A DNA stretch of 64,000 bases from Salipiger profundus (GCF_001969385.1 NZ_CP014796.1:2435501-2499500), one strand, 5' to 3'. Shown: positions 1 through 10,848, numbered from the stretch's first letter. Numbers and translations: made by a program. Notes: a model not told the origin generated them from the letters alone.

Positions 1-701
1 CCCACCGCGACCATCGGGGTGGCGCAGCGCAGGGCAAGGCGGGCGCAGGCCGTGAGCCAGGCCTGGTCCGAGCCGTCGTAGCGCGGCGCTGCGCCAAGGT
101 AGACATTGCCCGGAAACCGGCGCCGCACCCTTTGCAGATCGCGAACGGCCCTGCCCGGGTCCCGGGGCAGGGCGATCAGGATCATGCCCTGGCCGGCCTC
201 CAGAAGATCGGCGAGGGCAAGGTCGCAGGCGCCTTTCCCGGCGCGTCGCTTGCCCAGCGTCAGCAGCCGCGTCAGCCGCCGGTAGGCCGCAAGGTCGGTA
301 GGCAGGGCGATCCACTCGACCTCGGTGTCGCTCAGCTGCAGGCGGCAACCGACGATCAGCCGGGGCAGGTGCGGGGCCTCGGGGCGGGCGATGTCTCGGG
401 GCGATCCGATCTCCTGCCGCGAGCAGCTGTCCACGCGGTGCTGGGAGCGGATGCGCACGGTATCGGAGACCTGCTCTTTCAGGACCTGCAGCGCCCGGTA
501 GGCGCGCACCACCCCGGCCAGCGAGTTGCGGTCGGTGATGGCGATGGCATGAAGACCCAGCTCCGTGGCGCGGGTGACCAGTTCCTCGGGGTGGGAGGCG
601 CCCGTCAGGAAAGTGAAGTTGCTCGTGACGCAGAGTTCCGCGTAGCCGGTGGCGGGCGTCGGCTGGACCACCTGCGGTTCGGACCGGCGGGGGGCGCTCA
701 T
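1..701 (-). CDS. dnaE2: Error-prone DNA polymerase DnaE2 (ImuC), N-terminal part, cut by window edge
   Basis: C-family translesion DNA polymerase of the ImuA-ImuB-DnaE2 mutasome, which causes damage-induced mutagenesis. Only about the first 233 residues are inside the window; the frame stays open to position 1. The visible part is the PHP domain typical of DnaE proteins, with FLTGASHPEEL at residues 31-41 and HAIAITDRNSLAGVVRAY starting at residue 51. The start is the ATG at 701, which overlaps the imuB stop codon in an ATGA junction (698-701). This implies translational coupling and one imuB-dnaE2 transcript. DnaE2 is distinguished from the replicative DnaE1 mainly by this operon context. 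The catalytic palm lies outside the window, so activity cannot be judged. Confidence 0.92.
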   Translation of the reverse strand, partial: MSAPRRSEPQVVQPTPATGYAELCVTSNFTFLTGASHPEELVTRATELGLHAIAITDRNSLAGVVRAYRALQVLKEQVSDTVRIRSQHRVDSCSRQEIGSPRDIARPEAPHLPRLIVGCRLQLSDTEVEWIALPTDLAAYRRLTRLLTLGKRRAGKGACDLALADLLEAGQGMILIALPRDPGRAVRDLQRVRRRFPGNVYLGAAPRYDGSDQAWLTACARLALRCATPMVAV

Positions 702-2152
702 GCGAATTCCCCCTGCACGAACCAGCCGGGGGCCTGCGGGGTGTAGAACATCCACAACCGCCGCCCCTGCAGGGTCTCGACCTGCCAGTAATCACGGATG
801 CCGCTTTGCCAGGCGTCATCGACCAGCCACCACTCCGGCGAGATCCGCTCGGGGCCGGTGGCGCGACCCGTGCTCAGCGCCATCCTGCGCCAGCGGAACC
901 GGCCGGGGGGCCGGGGACCGGTGGCGGCGACGGGTTCGGGCGGAAACAGCAGGACGGGCCGTGGACGCAGGCAGACCCAGCTTCCGCCGGGCTCGGAGTA
1001 GGCGGCCGGGACGACGGTGAAGCTCCGTTCGGGAATATGGCTGTCGGCGGGCAGGAAGCGCTGCACGTTCTCCAGCCCGATCCTTGTGCCGATCCGGCTG
1101 AGCAGATCGTCCAGCCGACCCGGGTCGCGGGTTCCTCTCTGCGTCACCTGCTCGGGTGGCAGCGGTTCGACCCGTATGGCCTCGAGACGCATCTGGTCGA
1201 TGCCGAAACCCGCGTCGACCTCGGACACGCCGCGCCGGAACAGCGGCAGGATGCGGGCGGGATCGCGCAAGGGGCGCGCGAGCCGCAGCTCGACATCGCG
1301 GGCATCGCCGTCCACCCGGCGCAGGGTCAGGCACAGCGTCCGAGCGCCGGCGTGATGCGCCTCCAGCGTCCGGCAGAGGCGGTCGAGCAGCCGCTGCGTG
1401 CCGGCCATGACGTCATCGGCCAGCCCGATCGGGTCCGGCAGGGTCATGCGCACCGCGTAATGGGGGGGATCGGCCTCGGGGCTGATCTGTTCCGGCTGGC
1501 TCCCGAGCGCCTGGTCCAGCCGCATGAGCAGCCCCGGCCCGAACCGGCGTGCCAGCGGCGCGCGCGGGCTGTCGGCCAGCTGACCGATGCTGCGCAGGCC
1601 CATGCGCTGCAGGGCCGTGACGGTTTCGGGCTCCAGCCTCAGGGCGGCCACCGGCAGGCTCTCGAGCGCGGCGTCCTCGCCATGATGCGCCCGGGCCCAG
1701 GCCGCCCCGCGCGTGTCGCCAAGGCCGATCCGGACCGTCAGCCCCGCCCGGTCGAGCCGCGCGCGCATTGCGGCAAGCATGACCTCTTCGCCGCCGAACA
1801 GGTGCGAGGCGCCGGTGATGTCGAGAACCAGGCCGTCTTGCCCCTCGAACCCCACCCAGGGTGACCAGCGCACCGCCCATCGCCGCAGGGCACCCAGGAA
1901 ACGCCGGTCCGCCGCCGGGTCGGCGGGCCGGCTGGCGAGGTCGGGGCAGAAGGCGCGCGCATCCGAGAACAGCATGCCGCGATGAAGCCCGCGCGTCCGG
2001 GCTGCCTCGTTCAGGCAGTAGACCCGGTTGGCGTTGTGATGCGCGAGGGTCAGGACAAAGGGGCCGTCGACCGGATGCGCGGCGAGAGCCCGGTCACTCG
2101 CGAGCCGGGGGAACCACAGCGACACGACGCGCTTCAGTGTCCCATCGAACAT
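698..2152 (-). CDS. imuB: Y-family polymerase-like protein ImuB
   Basis: ImuB is a catalytically inactive Y-family relative that links DnaE2 to the beta clamp during SOS translesion synthesis. The product is 484 residues from the ATG at 2152. It opens with RVVSLWFPRLASDRAL (residues 8-23), the usual ImuB N-terminus, followed by a degenerate palm (GQDGLVLDITGASHLFGG) and helix-hairpin-helix-like LQRMGLRSIGQLA. The C-terminus (YWQVETLQGRRLWMFYT) is typical of the family. The frame stays open upstream to 2221, but the homologous part begins at 2152. The gene overlaps the 3' end of imuA by about 59 bp and the dnaE2 start by 4 bp. A LexA-type box lies 15 bp upstream of the chosen start, within imuA. 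Confidence 0.92.
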   Translation of the reverse strand: MFDGTLKRVVSLWFPRLASDRALAAHPVDGPFVLTLAHHNANRVYCLNEAARTRGLHRGMLFSDARAFCPDLASRPADPAADRRFLGALRRWAVRWSPWVGFEGQDGLVLDITGASHLFGGEEVMLAAMRARLDRAGLTVRIGLGDTRGAAWARAHHGEDAALESLPVAALRLEPETVTALQRMGLRSIGQLADSPRAPLARRFGPGLLMRLDQALGSQPEQISPEADPPHYAVRMTLPDPIGLADDVMAGTQRLLDRLCRTLEAHHAGARTLCLTLRRVDGDARDVELRLARPLRDPARILPLFRRGVSEVDAGFGIDQMRLEAIRVEPLPPEQVTQRGTRDPGRLDDLLSRIGTRIGLENVQRFLPADSHIPERSFTVVPAAYSEPGGSWVCLRPRPVLLFPPEPVAATGPRPPGRFRWRRMALSTGRATGPERISPEWWLVDDAWQSGIRDYWQVETLQGRRLWMFYTPQAPGWFVQGEFA

Positions 2153-2645
2153 GCCAAGACCCATTTGTTCCTGATTTGTTCTTAATAAGACTCCAGCATT
2201 GACGAGTCGAGTCCTGCGCATCGAAGACCGGCGCGCAATGCCATCGCGTCTCGGTCGCGTTGCTGCCCATGCCCTCGGGGATCAGGCACAGCCCCGTGCT
2301 GCCTCCCGCCCGGGCCGCGAGCTGCAGGCGCCGTCCGGCGGTGAGACTGACGGGGGCCGTCAACTCGAGCACGACGACCGGCATGGCGCCGTCGCGCAGT
2401 GCCTCTTCCGCCACGGCCAGCGTGTCGGTCTGGCTCTTCGTCTGCGCGAGAATCAGGCGCGAGGGATCGAGCCCGACGAACCCCGGGGGATAGAGCTGAC
2501 CCGATTGCCAGCCTTCCCGCGCCCAGAGCACCTCGGCCCCGGTCTGCGCGCAGGTCCAGAGCGCGAAACTGACCGAGGCGGGCCCGCAGGCCTCGTGAAC
2601 GCGCCCCTTTCTGGGCGGGTAGGCGGTGATTTCCGGCGGTGACAC
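2094..2645 (-). CDS. imuA: ImuA, RecA/SulA-like mutasome protein, possibly shortened at the N-terminus
   Basis: ImuA is the RecA-like accessory factor of the ImuB-DnaE2 mutasome. The recognisable core runs from GRVHEACGPA near the N-terminus, through PVVVLELTAPVSLTAGRRL, to the C-terminal WSLIKNKSGTNGSWHVRWD signature. I chose the GTG at 2645 (183 residues). An ATG at 2684 in the same frame adds 13 residues with no family resemblance. The 5' side abuts sequence belonging to a broken gabD gene, so the native upstream region may have been lost. No LexA-type box is visible upstream of imuA; the only one lies inside its 3' end. The Walker-type ATP site is not obvious, as is usual for short alphaproteobacterial ImuA proteins. 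Confidence 0.75.
   Translation of the reverse strand: MSPPEITAYPPRKGRVHEACGPASVSFALWTCAQTGAEVLWAREGWQSGQLYPPGFVGLDPSRLILAQTKSQTDTLAVAEEALRDGAMPVVVLELTAPVSLTAGRRLQLAARAGGSTGLCLIPEGMGSNATETRWHCAPVFDAQDSTRQCWSLIKNKSGTNGSWHVRWDTEARRVAVVPPARE
2167..2181 (-). promoter_or_regulatory. LexA (SOS) box of alphaproteobacterial type
   Basis: The plus strand reads GTTCCTGATTTGTTC, a perfect match to the alphaproteobacterial LexA consensus GTTC-N7-GTTC. It ends 15 bp before the imuB ATG (2152) and lies inside imuA codons. It could drive or repress an internal promoter for imuB-dnaE2. Occurrence by chance inside coding DNA is possible, but its position beside a known SOS gene argues against it. Confidence 0.65.
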
Positions 2646-2804
2646 TGGATGGCTCCGGCAACATGAGAGTCGCCGAGAATACAAGCAGCGCGCCCGGAGT
2701 CGATCAAGTCACGATGCCCAGTGCCATGCGCGGACGTCCTGCGGGCAGAGGGCCTGAAGCGTGGCAGATTCGCCGATCCCGCTTTCCGAAGCCCCGGAGG
2801 CGCG

Positions 2805-3008
2805 TTCCGGGTGTCCGGCGCGCTGAAATACGGACTTGTGGGCGTGAACGAAGGGGGCATCACGACCGAGGTGGCCCCTCTCGGCGGAATGAAGCAGAGT
2901 GGCCTCGGCAGGGACGGCTCGACACACGGAATCGAGGGTGACCTGGATCGGAAATACGTCTGCTTCGGCGGACTGGAGGAGAGGAAGTCCGCAGATGCGC
3001 ACGCATGA
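2805..3008 (+). pseudogene. gabD remnant: C-terminal ~55 residues of succinate-semialdehyde dehydrogenase
   Basis: The translated segment from about 2805 reads RVSGALKYGLVGVNEG, then TTEVAPLGGMKQSGLGRDGS, then HGIEGDLDRKYVCFGGL. This matches the last ~55 residues of NAD(P)-dependent succinate-semialdehyde dehydrogenase (aldehyde dehydrogenase family). The catalytic Cys and Glu and the cofactor-binding domain are absent. Upstream of 2805 the resemblance stops and the sequence runs into the imuA 5' region. The frame reaches a stop at 3006-3008 and overlaps the ATG of the next gene at 2995, so the original gabD-dehydrogenase junction looks intact. I read it as a deletion or rearrangement scar. 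Confidence 0.8.
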
Positions 3009-4050
3009 TATCGCATTGATCCCCGGGGACGGGATCGGGAAAGAGGTCGTCGAGGCGGCGATGCTGGTCCTCCGCAAGGCGGCGGAGCAGGGTGGGTTCA
3101 CGCTCGAGGAGACAGTCTACCCGTGGTCCTGCGACAGCTACCTGGAGACCGGGCGCATGATGCCCGAGGACGGGATTGAGCAACTGCGGCGGCACGACAG
3201 CATCCTGCTGGGCGCGGTCGGCTGGCCCGAGAAGGTGCCGGACAGCGTCTCGCTGCACGGGCTGCTCCTGCCTATCCGCAAGGCCTTTGATCTCTACGTC
3301 AACATGCGGCCGCACCGCCTGTTGCCGGGGGTCACCGGCCCGCTCCGGGCGACGGATTTCGATATCCTGTGCATCCGCGAGAACACCGAGGGCGAATATT
3401 CCGGCGCCGGTGGCCGGGTGCACAGCGGCAGCCCCGCCGAGGTCGCGGTGGAAACCTCGATCTTCACCCGGCGCGGCGTCGAGCGCATCCTGCGCTATGG
3501 CTTCGAGCAGGCGCGGGCGCGGCGCGGCAAGCTGGCCTCGGTCACCAAGTCGAACGCGCAGAAGCACACGATGGTGTTCTGGGACGAGGTCACCGAGGCG
3601 CTCTCGGCCGAGTATCCCGACGTCGAGGTGACGCGCTACCACGTGGATGCCATCGCGGCGCGGATGATCACCCATCCCGGCACGCTCGACGTGGTGGTGG
3701 CGTCGAACCTGTTCGGGGACATCCTCACCGACATCGGCGCTGCCATCCAGGGCGGGCTGGGCTTCGCCGCCGCTGCCAACGTGAACCCGTCCGGCGGTGT
3801 GCCGTCGATGTTCGAACCGGTGCACGGCTCCGCCCCGGACATCGCCGGTCGCGGGCTGTCGAATCCGATCGCGACGATCTGGTCCGGCGCGCTCATGCTC
3901 GAGCACCTCGGCGAGGAGGCTGCGGCGAAGGCGATCATGGCCGCCGTCGAGACCGTTGCGGGAACGCCTGAACGCCTCACCCCGGACTGCGGCGGCTCGG
4001 CGACCACGCTGGAGGCCGCGGAGGCCATCGCGTCCGAACTTCAGGGCTGA
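2995..4050 (+). CDS. ttuC: Tartrate/D-malate dehydrogenase (isopropylmalate dehydrogenase family)
   Basis: NAD-dependent beta-decarboxylating dehydrogenase acting on tartrate, D-malate or a related hydroxyacid. The 351-residue protein starts MRTHDIALIPGDGIGKEV. It carries the substrate loop NMRPHRLLPGV, the family signature CIRENTEGEYSGAGG, the catalytic-lysine segment TKSNAQKHTM and the metal-binding DVVVASNLFGDILTD. The ATG at 2995 has a strong GGAGGAGAGGAAG ribosome-binding site. The gene overlaps the end of the gabD remnant by 14 bp, suggesting the two were once one operon. A leuB role is less likely because the loop residues match the TtuC/DmlA branch, but substrate specificity is inferred. 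Confidence 0.85.
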   Translation: MRTHDIALIPGDGIGKEVVEAAMLVLRKAAEQGGFTLEETVYPWSCDSYLETGRMMPEDGIEQLRRHDSILLGAVGWPEKVPDSVSLHGLLLPIRKAFDLYVNMRPHRLLPGVTGPLRATDFDILCIRENTEGEYSGAGGRVHSGSPAEVAVETSIFTRRGVERILRYGFEQARARRGKLASVTKSNAQKHTMVFWDEVTEALSAEYPDVEVTRYHVDAIAARMITHPGTLDVVVASNLFGDILTDIGAAIQGGLGFAAAANVNPSGGVPSMFEPVHGSAPDIAGRGLSNPIATIWSGALMLEHLGEEAAAKAIMAAVETVAGTPERLTPDCGGSATTLEAAEAIASELQG

Positions 4051-4060
4051 AGGCACGGGT

Positions 4061-4081
4061 GGGGCGCATGCGTCGCGCCCC
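4061..4081. terminator. Hairpin between convergent genes
   Basis: GGGGCGC and GCGCCCC form a 7-bp perfect stem around a 7-nt loop. The hairpin lies in the 43-bp gap between the dehydrogenase stop and the convergent MFS gene stop. There is no U-tract, so intrinsic termination is only plausible. Confidence 0.4.
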
Positions 4082-4093
4082 GCGCCGGCCGGA

Positions 4094-5284
4094 TCAGACC
4101 GGCAGGGGACGGGCGGCCGGGTCGCGCGGTGCGCGCAGCCCGACGAGGGCCACCATGGCCAGCACGATCAGCAGTGCCCCGGTCGCGAAGAAGGTGGTGG
4201 CGTAGCCGAGCGCCGCAATCAGCGGAGTCGAGGCGAAGGGCGACAGGAACTGGCCGGTGAAGATGCTTGTCGTGATCGCACCCGCCGCAAGGCCGCGCCG
4301 GTGTGCCGGTGCGATCCCGACCGCGAGGCCGAGGAAGGTCGGCATCAGCAGGCCGCCGCCCGCGCCGATGAAGGCGCTTCCGAGCAGCGCGAGCCCGAGG
4401 CCCTCCGAGAAGCCGAACAGGATGAAGCCCGTCGCGAAGCCGAGGAAGCCGAGCGCGGGCGTCGCCGCGCGCCCCAGTCGCATCCGGACCCGGCCGAAGA
4501 ACAGCGAGACGATCCCGCCCGCCAGCGTCATCGACCCCATCAGCAGCCCCGCCGCCTGCGGTTCGGGGCGACCGATCGAGGCGAGGAAATAGGGCGCCTG
4601 CGTCGGCAGCAGGTAGAAGCAGACGAAGCACAGACCTGCGAGCACGATGACCAGCAGCAGCGTTGCGACCCAGTTCTCCTCGCCGTCCGAGGCCGGGGTC
4701 TCGACCTTCGAGGCGCTGCGGTCGGACTTCTCGAGCTTGAGCATCATCACCGGAAGGTAGACCAGCGCAATGCCGTAGATCGCGAAGGGCGCCAGCGCCG
4801 AGAACGAGGCGAGCCAGCCCGCCAGCACCAGCAGGACCAGCCCTCCGAAGTTCGTGGCCGCGATCTGAAGTCCCATGAAGTTGCTGCGCTTCTCGCCCTT
4901 GAAGTAATCCCCGATCAGGGCGGTCTGCGCGGTCATGATCATCGCCACGGCCACGCCGAGGAACAGACGGCTGACGAACAGCAGCTTCAGCGAGGGGATG
5001 TAGAGCCCGGCGGTGCCCGCGACGGCGAAGAGCGCGACGCCGAGAAGAAGCTGGAGGCGGCGACCGAAGCGGTCGGCCAGCGCACCGGCGAAGGGGGCCA
5101 GAATCGCCACCATCAGCGACGGCGCCGTCACGAGCAGCCGTGACAGAAGGGCCGCGTTCTCCTCGTCGGCGAAACGCGCCTGGATGCCGGGGAGGGACGG
5201 ACTGATAAGACTGTTGGAGAGAATCGTCAGCGACGCCGCGAGAAGCAGCGCGACGGCCCGGGAATCCTTGAGCAGGCTCAGCAT
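4094..5284 (-). CDS. MFS transporter, drug-efflux-like
   Basis: A 396-residue inner-membrane transporter of the major facilitator superfamily with about twelve hydrophobic segments. The conserved motif A appears as GALADRFGRRLQLL between the second and third helices. The first helix follows directly from the start (MLSLLKDSRAVALLLAASL). I chose the ATG at 5284; an in-frame ATG at 5314 would add ten polar residues. It is transcribed divergently from a TetR regulator with a palindrome between them, the usual arrangement of a repressor-controlled exporter. The substrate cannot be told from sequence. Confidence 0.85.
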   Translation of the reverse strand: MLSLLKDSRAVALLLAASLTILSNSLISPSLPGIQARFADEENAALLSRLLVTAPSLMVAILAPFAGALADRFGRRLQLLLGVALFAVAGTAGLYIPSLKLLFVSRLFLGVAVAMIMTAQTALIGDYFKGEKRSNFMGLQIAATNFGGLVLLVLAGWLASFSALAPFAIYGIALVYLPVMMLKLEKSDRSASKVETPASDGEENWVATLLLVIVLAGLCFVCFYLLPTQAPYFLASIGRPEPQAAGLLMGSMTLAGGIVSLFFGRVRMRLGRAATPALGFLGFATGFILFGFSEGLGLALLGSAFIGAGGGLLMPTFLGLAVGIAPAHRRGLAAGAITTSIFTGQFLSPFASTPLIAALGYATTFFATGALLIVLAMVALVGLRAPRDPAARPLPV

Positions 5285-5424
5285 GATGCAGTCTTTCGGT
5301 TTGACGAAACGCATGACGCGGCAGCGCCGCCTCGGCCTGAGGCGCAAGGGGGCCGCGCAGGGATGTCGACAATGAGAAACCCGCGAATTCCGTGCCCTTT
5401 CGGAGGCCGGACGCGCGGGCGGTT

Positions 5425-5450
5425 GATTACATTTTATTATTTTTGTAATC
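5425..5450. promoter_or_regulatory. Probable TetR operator between the MFS and tetR genes
   Basis: An inverted repeat with perfect 7-bp arms, GATTACA (5425-5431) and TGTAATC (5444-5450), separated by a 12-bp A/T-only spacer. It stands out in an otherwise GC-rich sequence and lies 31 bp before the tetR start. The AT-rich spacer probably contains a promoter -10 element. The likely ligand is the adjacent TetR protein, repressing itself and the exporter. Confidence 0.6.
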
Positions 5451-5481
5451 GCCGTATGCTCGAAGGTCAAGGAGGAGCGAT

Positions 5482-6063
5482 TTGCCCCGGACAGGTCTGA
5501 GCCCCGAAGCGGCGCGACAGCGTGCCACCGAAATCGCCGTGGCGCGCATCCGCGAGCACGGGTTCTCGAAGCTTCGGCTCGCGGATGTGGCGCGCGAGAT
5601 GGGGGTCAGCCACGCTGCGCTCTACGCGCATTTCCGCGACAAGGCGGCGCTTCTCGATGCGGTGACCGACAGCTGGTTGGCCGATGCCCGGCAGCGCACC
5701 GCCCGCATCTGTGAGGGGCCGGGGCCGGCCGTGGAGCGGATCGAGGCATGGTTCGTGGAGCGCTACCGCATCAAGAGCGGGAGGGTGAAATCGGATCCGG
5801 AGATCTTCTACGGCTTCAACGAGGCGACGGCGGGCGAGCGTCCGGTGATCCGGGACCACATGGCGCTGCTGTGCTCCGAGCTGACCGGGCTGGTCGAGGA
5901 AGCGGGGCTTGGCGGACGTGCCGAGGCCGCAATGCTCGACGAGGCTCTGACGGCGTTTCTGCATCCGTCGCTGATCGCCCCCGGTCCCGACCCGGACCGG
6001 GAAGCCGCGTTGCGTCGGCTGGTCAGGGTGTTGCTCGCCGGGCTTTCCGCCACCAGGAGCTAA
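5482..6063 (+). CDS. TetR/AcrR family transcriptional regulator
   Basis: A 193-residue one-component repressor. The N-terminal helix-turn-helix spans roughly residues 15-60 and contains LRLADVAREMGVSHAALY followed by FRDKAALLDAV, the TetR signature. The C-terminal two thirds is the variable ligand-binding domain. The start is a TTG at 5482; an AAGGAGGAGCGA ribosome-binding site immediately upstream decides it, and no ATG lies nearby in frame. It is divergent from the MFS transporter and presumably controls it through the palindrome at 5425-5450. Confidence 0.88.
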   Translation: MPRTGLSPEAARQRATEIAVARIREHGFSKLRLADVAREMGVSHAALYAHFRDKAALLDAVTDSWLADARQRTARICEGPGPAVERIEAWFVERYRIKSGRVKSDPEIFYGFNEATAGERPVIRDHMALLCSELTGLVEEAGLGGRAEAAMLDEALTAFLHPSLIAPGPDPDREAALRRLVRVLLAGLSATRS

Positions 6064-6219
6064 GCGACAGGCGCCAGCCACGAAGGCAGGCCGCGCCCGG
6101 CGAGGGCATATCCAGAGCATGAGCCGGGACGCGACGCGCTCCGAAAGGACACATGCGCCTGATTGAGGGCCCCGGGTCGCGCCCGGGGCCGCAGACCGGC
6201 CCGCGCGGGGCCGGGCGGT

Positions 6220-8929
<2,710 letters not shown>

Positions 8930-8937
<8 letters not shown>

Positions 8938-9991
8938 CTGCAAGCTCCTTCAGTTTGCGCGGCGGATGGGCCGCGACGCGCTCTGCGATGGCGCGGATGT
9001 GATCGGGAGTCGTGCCGCAGCAGCCGCCGGCCACGTTGATCAGCCCCTCCTTTGCGAACACCTCGACAAGCGCCGCGGTCTGGTCGGGGGTCTCGTCGTA
9101 GGCGCCGAAGGCGTTCGGAAGGCCGGCGTTCGGGTAGGCACAGACAAAGGTGTCGGCGACACCCGCGAGTTCCGTCAGGTGGGGGCGCATCGCATCGGCA
9201 CCGAGGGCGCAGTTGAGGCCCACGGTGAAGGGGCGGGCATGACGCACCGAGTGCCAGAAGGCGGTCGGGGTCTGGCCCGACAGCATGCGCCCGGAGGCGT
9301 CGGTGATGGTCCCCGAGATCATGATGGGCAGGCGCCGGCCGACCTTGGCGAAGCTCTCGAACGCGGCGAAGATCGCCGCCTTGGCGTTCAGCGTGTCGAA
9401 GATCGTCTCGATCAGGATCAGGTCGGCCCCCCCTTCGATCAGCCCGTCGATCTGCTGGCCGTAGGCGATCCGCAGGTCGTCGAAGGTCACCGCCCGGTAG
9501 CCGGGGTCGTTCACGTCGGGGCTGATCGAGGCGGTCCGGTTGGTCGGGCCGACCGCGCCGGCCACGTAGCGGCGCTTGCCGTCGATCGCCTGCGCGCGCT
9601 CGGCGGCACGCCGCGCGCCCTGTGCGCCGGCGACGTTGAGGTCATGCACCGCATCCTCGAGCCCGTAGTCCGCCTGCGCGATGGTGGTCGAGGAGAACGT
9701 GTTCGTCTCGAGGATGTCCGCCCCGGCAAGGGCGAACTCGAGCTGGATGTCCTCGACCGCCTGCGGCTGGGTCAGCACCAGCAGGTCGTTGTTGCCCTTC
9801 TGCGGGTGGTCCGAATGGTGATGGCGACAGCCCGGGCCGTGGATGTGGCCCTTGGCCGTGAAATCCTCTTCGGTCATGTTCAGCGTCTGGATCATCGTGC
9901 CCATGGCGCCGTCGAGTATCAGGATGCGCTCACGCGCCGCGGCCTGAAGGGCCTCGTAGCTTTCGGAAATCGGGAGCGAGAAGTTGATCAT
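8930..9991 (-). CDS. Methionine synthase, homocysteine-binding subunit (MetH N-terminal domain as separate protein)
   Basis: A 353-residue zinc-dependent homocysteine S-methyltransferase domain equivalent to the first domain of MetH. Visible motifs are [10 protein letters not shown] near the N-terminus, the zinc ligand in GLNCALGA near residue 255, and the Cys pair in GGCCGTTP near residue 328. It ends where single-chain MetH would continue into the pterin domain. The downstream gene supplies those domains and overlaps by 8 bp, so the pair forms a two-subunit enzyme. There is no sign of a frameshift: both proteins have proper ends, and the second has its own ribosome-binding site. Confidence 0.93.
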
Positions 9992-10065
9992 GTCGAACCT
10001 GCCTTTCGGAAGGGCCTACATAACCAACAGGCGACCCAACGATCAAACCCATAATATTCGCCCTT

Positions 10066-10086
10066 AACATGAGGCGCGCTCATGTT
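10066..10086. repeat. Perfect inverted repeat between the 100-residue gene and metH
   Basis: AACATGAG (10066-10073) and CTCATGTT (10079-10086) flank a 5-bp GCGCG centre. It starts 14 bp after the stop of the gene at 10100-10402 and 75 bp before the metH N-subunit start. It could be a terminator that insulates metH from the riboswitch transcript, although no T-run follows, or an operator for methionine regulation. Confidence 0.5.
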
Positions 10087-10099
10087 GTCGGTGCCGGCC

Positions 10100-10402
10100 T
10101 CAGAGCAGTTCCCGGCGTGCGCGGGCACCACCCCGGCGACGCGGGCGGGGCAGGGGCACGGCCATGGGGTGCGCCCTGCCGTCCAATGACTGCCGCACGA
10201 GCCCGGTGAAGACCGCGACCGCCGGGTCCGTCGTCTCGAACGGCGCGGCCATCGCCAAGGCGCGGTTGGCCTCGTGCGGGTAGTTTGCGTCGGAGCGCAG
10301 GAACATCATCCATTGCAGGAAGCCGAGCCTGCCAAGTTCCCGCGCCCGTTCGGGCGTCTCCGCCCGGCTTTGCAGTGTCATGAGTGTTCTTTCGAGAAGC
10401 AT
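10100..10402 (-). CDS. Unknown 100-residue protein downstream of a cobalamin riboswitch
   Basis: I do not recognise a family. The protein (MLLERTLMTLQSRAETPERA at the start) has a helical N-terminal half, a GRLGFLQWMMFL segment too short for a sure membrane helix, and a very basic C-terminus (RPRRRGGARARRELL). There is no signal peptide and no cysteine. The ATG at 10402 is used here; ATG 10381 is an alternative. A complete cobalamin riboswitch lies directly upstream on the same strand with no other gene between, so expression should fall when B12 is plentiful. That points to a role in B12 uptake, synthesis or a B12-sparing function, but this is inferred only from context. Confidence 0.6.
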   Translation of the reverse strand: MLLERTLMTLQSRAETPERARELGRLGFLQWMMFLRSDANYPHEANRALAMAAPFETTDPAVAVFTGLVRQSLDGRAHPMAVPLPRPRRRGGARARRELL

Positions 10403-10536
10403 AGCGCCCTCCGCGCATCGCATGCGGGGACCGGACGTGCGGCATCTGGCGGACGGGTCGTCTCCATCTTTGCCTCCGCGCCCATGGCTCCCCGCCAGGG
10501 TCAAGGTGACTGCGGCGCGGAAGCCGCGCCGGAGAT

Positions 10537-10712
10537 GGCAGGTCTCCTGACTTGCGGGTCGTCGCTGTTCCGAACCTTCCCGGACCCTTGGTCCAGTGGT
10601 GCGTATCGGAACCGCTCTCCGCCTACAGTTGCGGGGGCAGTCGCGGCATTGGGCAGTCAGCCCGCACCGCGTTCCCTTTTCAGCCACCCGTTTCCGGGCG
10701 GCACCATCAGGG
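10537..10712 (-). ncRNA. Cobalamin riboswitch (minus strand)
   Basis: Read on the minus strand, this segment has the cobalamin riboswitch landmarks in order. A 5' stem starts at GGTGCCGCCCGG; next is GAAAAGGGAA; then the B12-box core GACTGCCCCCGCAACTGTA; then variable stems; and last the 3' closing sequence AAGTCAGGAGACCTGCC. It would normally repress expression when adenosylcobalamin or a related cobalamin is bound. The next gene downstream is the unknown 100-residue protein (start 10402). A GC-rich hairpin at 10513-10531 may be part of the expression platform. Confidence 0.9.
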
Positions 10713-10848
10713 CGATATTTTCCATGCCGGGGCGGCGGAGTCCAGTCTCTTGCAGGCGTCGGAAGCTGGCCCTGTCCTTGGAGGCCGGGAGTTATCGCGA
10801 GGAAAGATACGTCGATATATTGACAACCCTGCGCCCCGGACCGCAACA

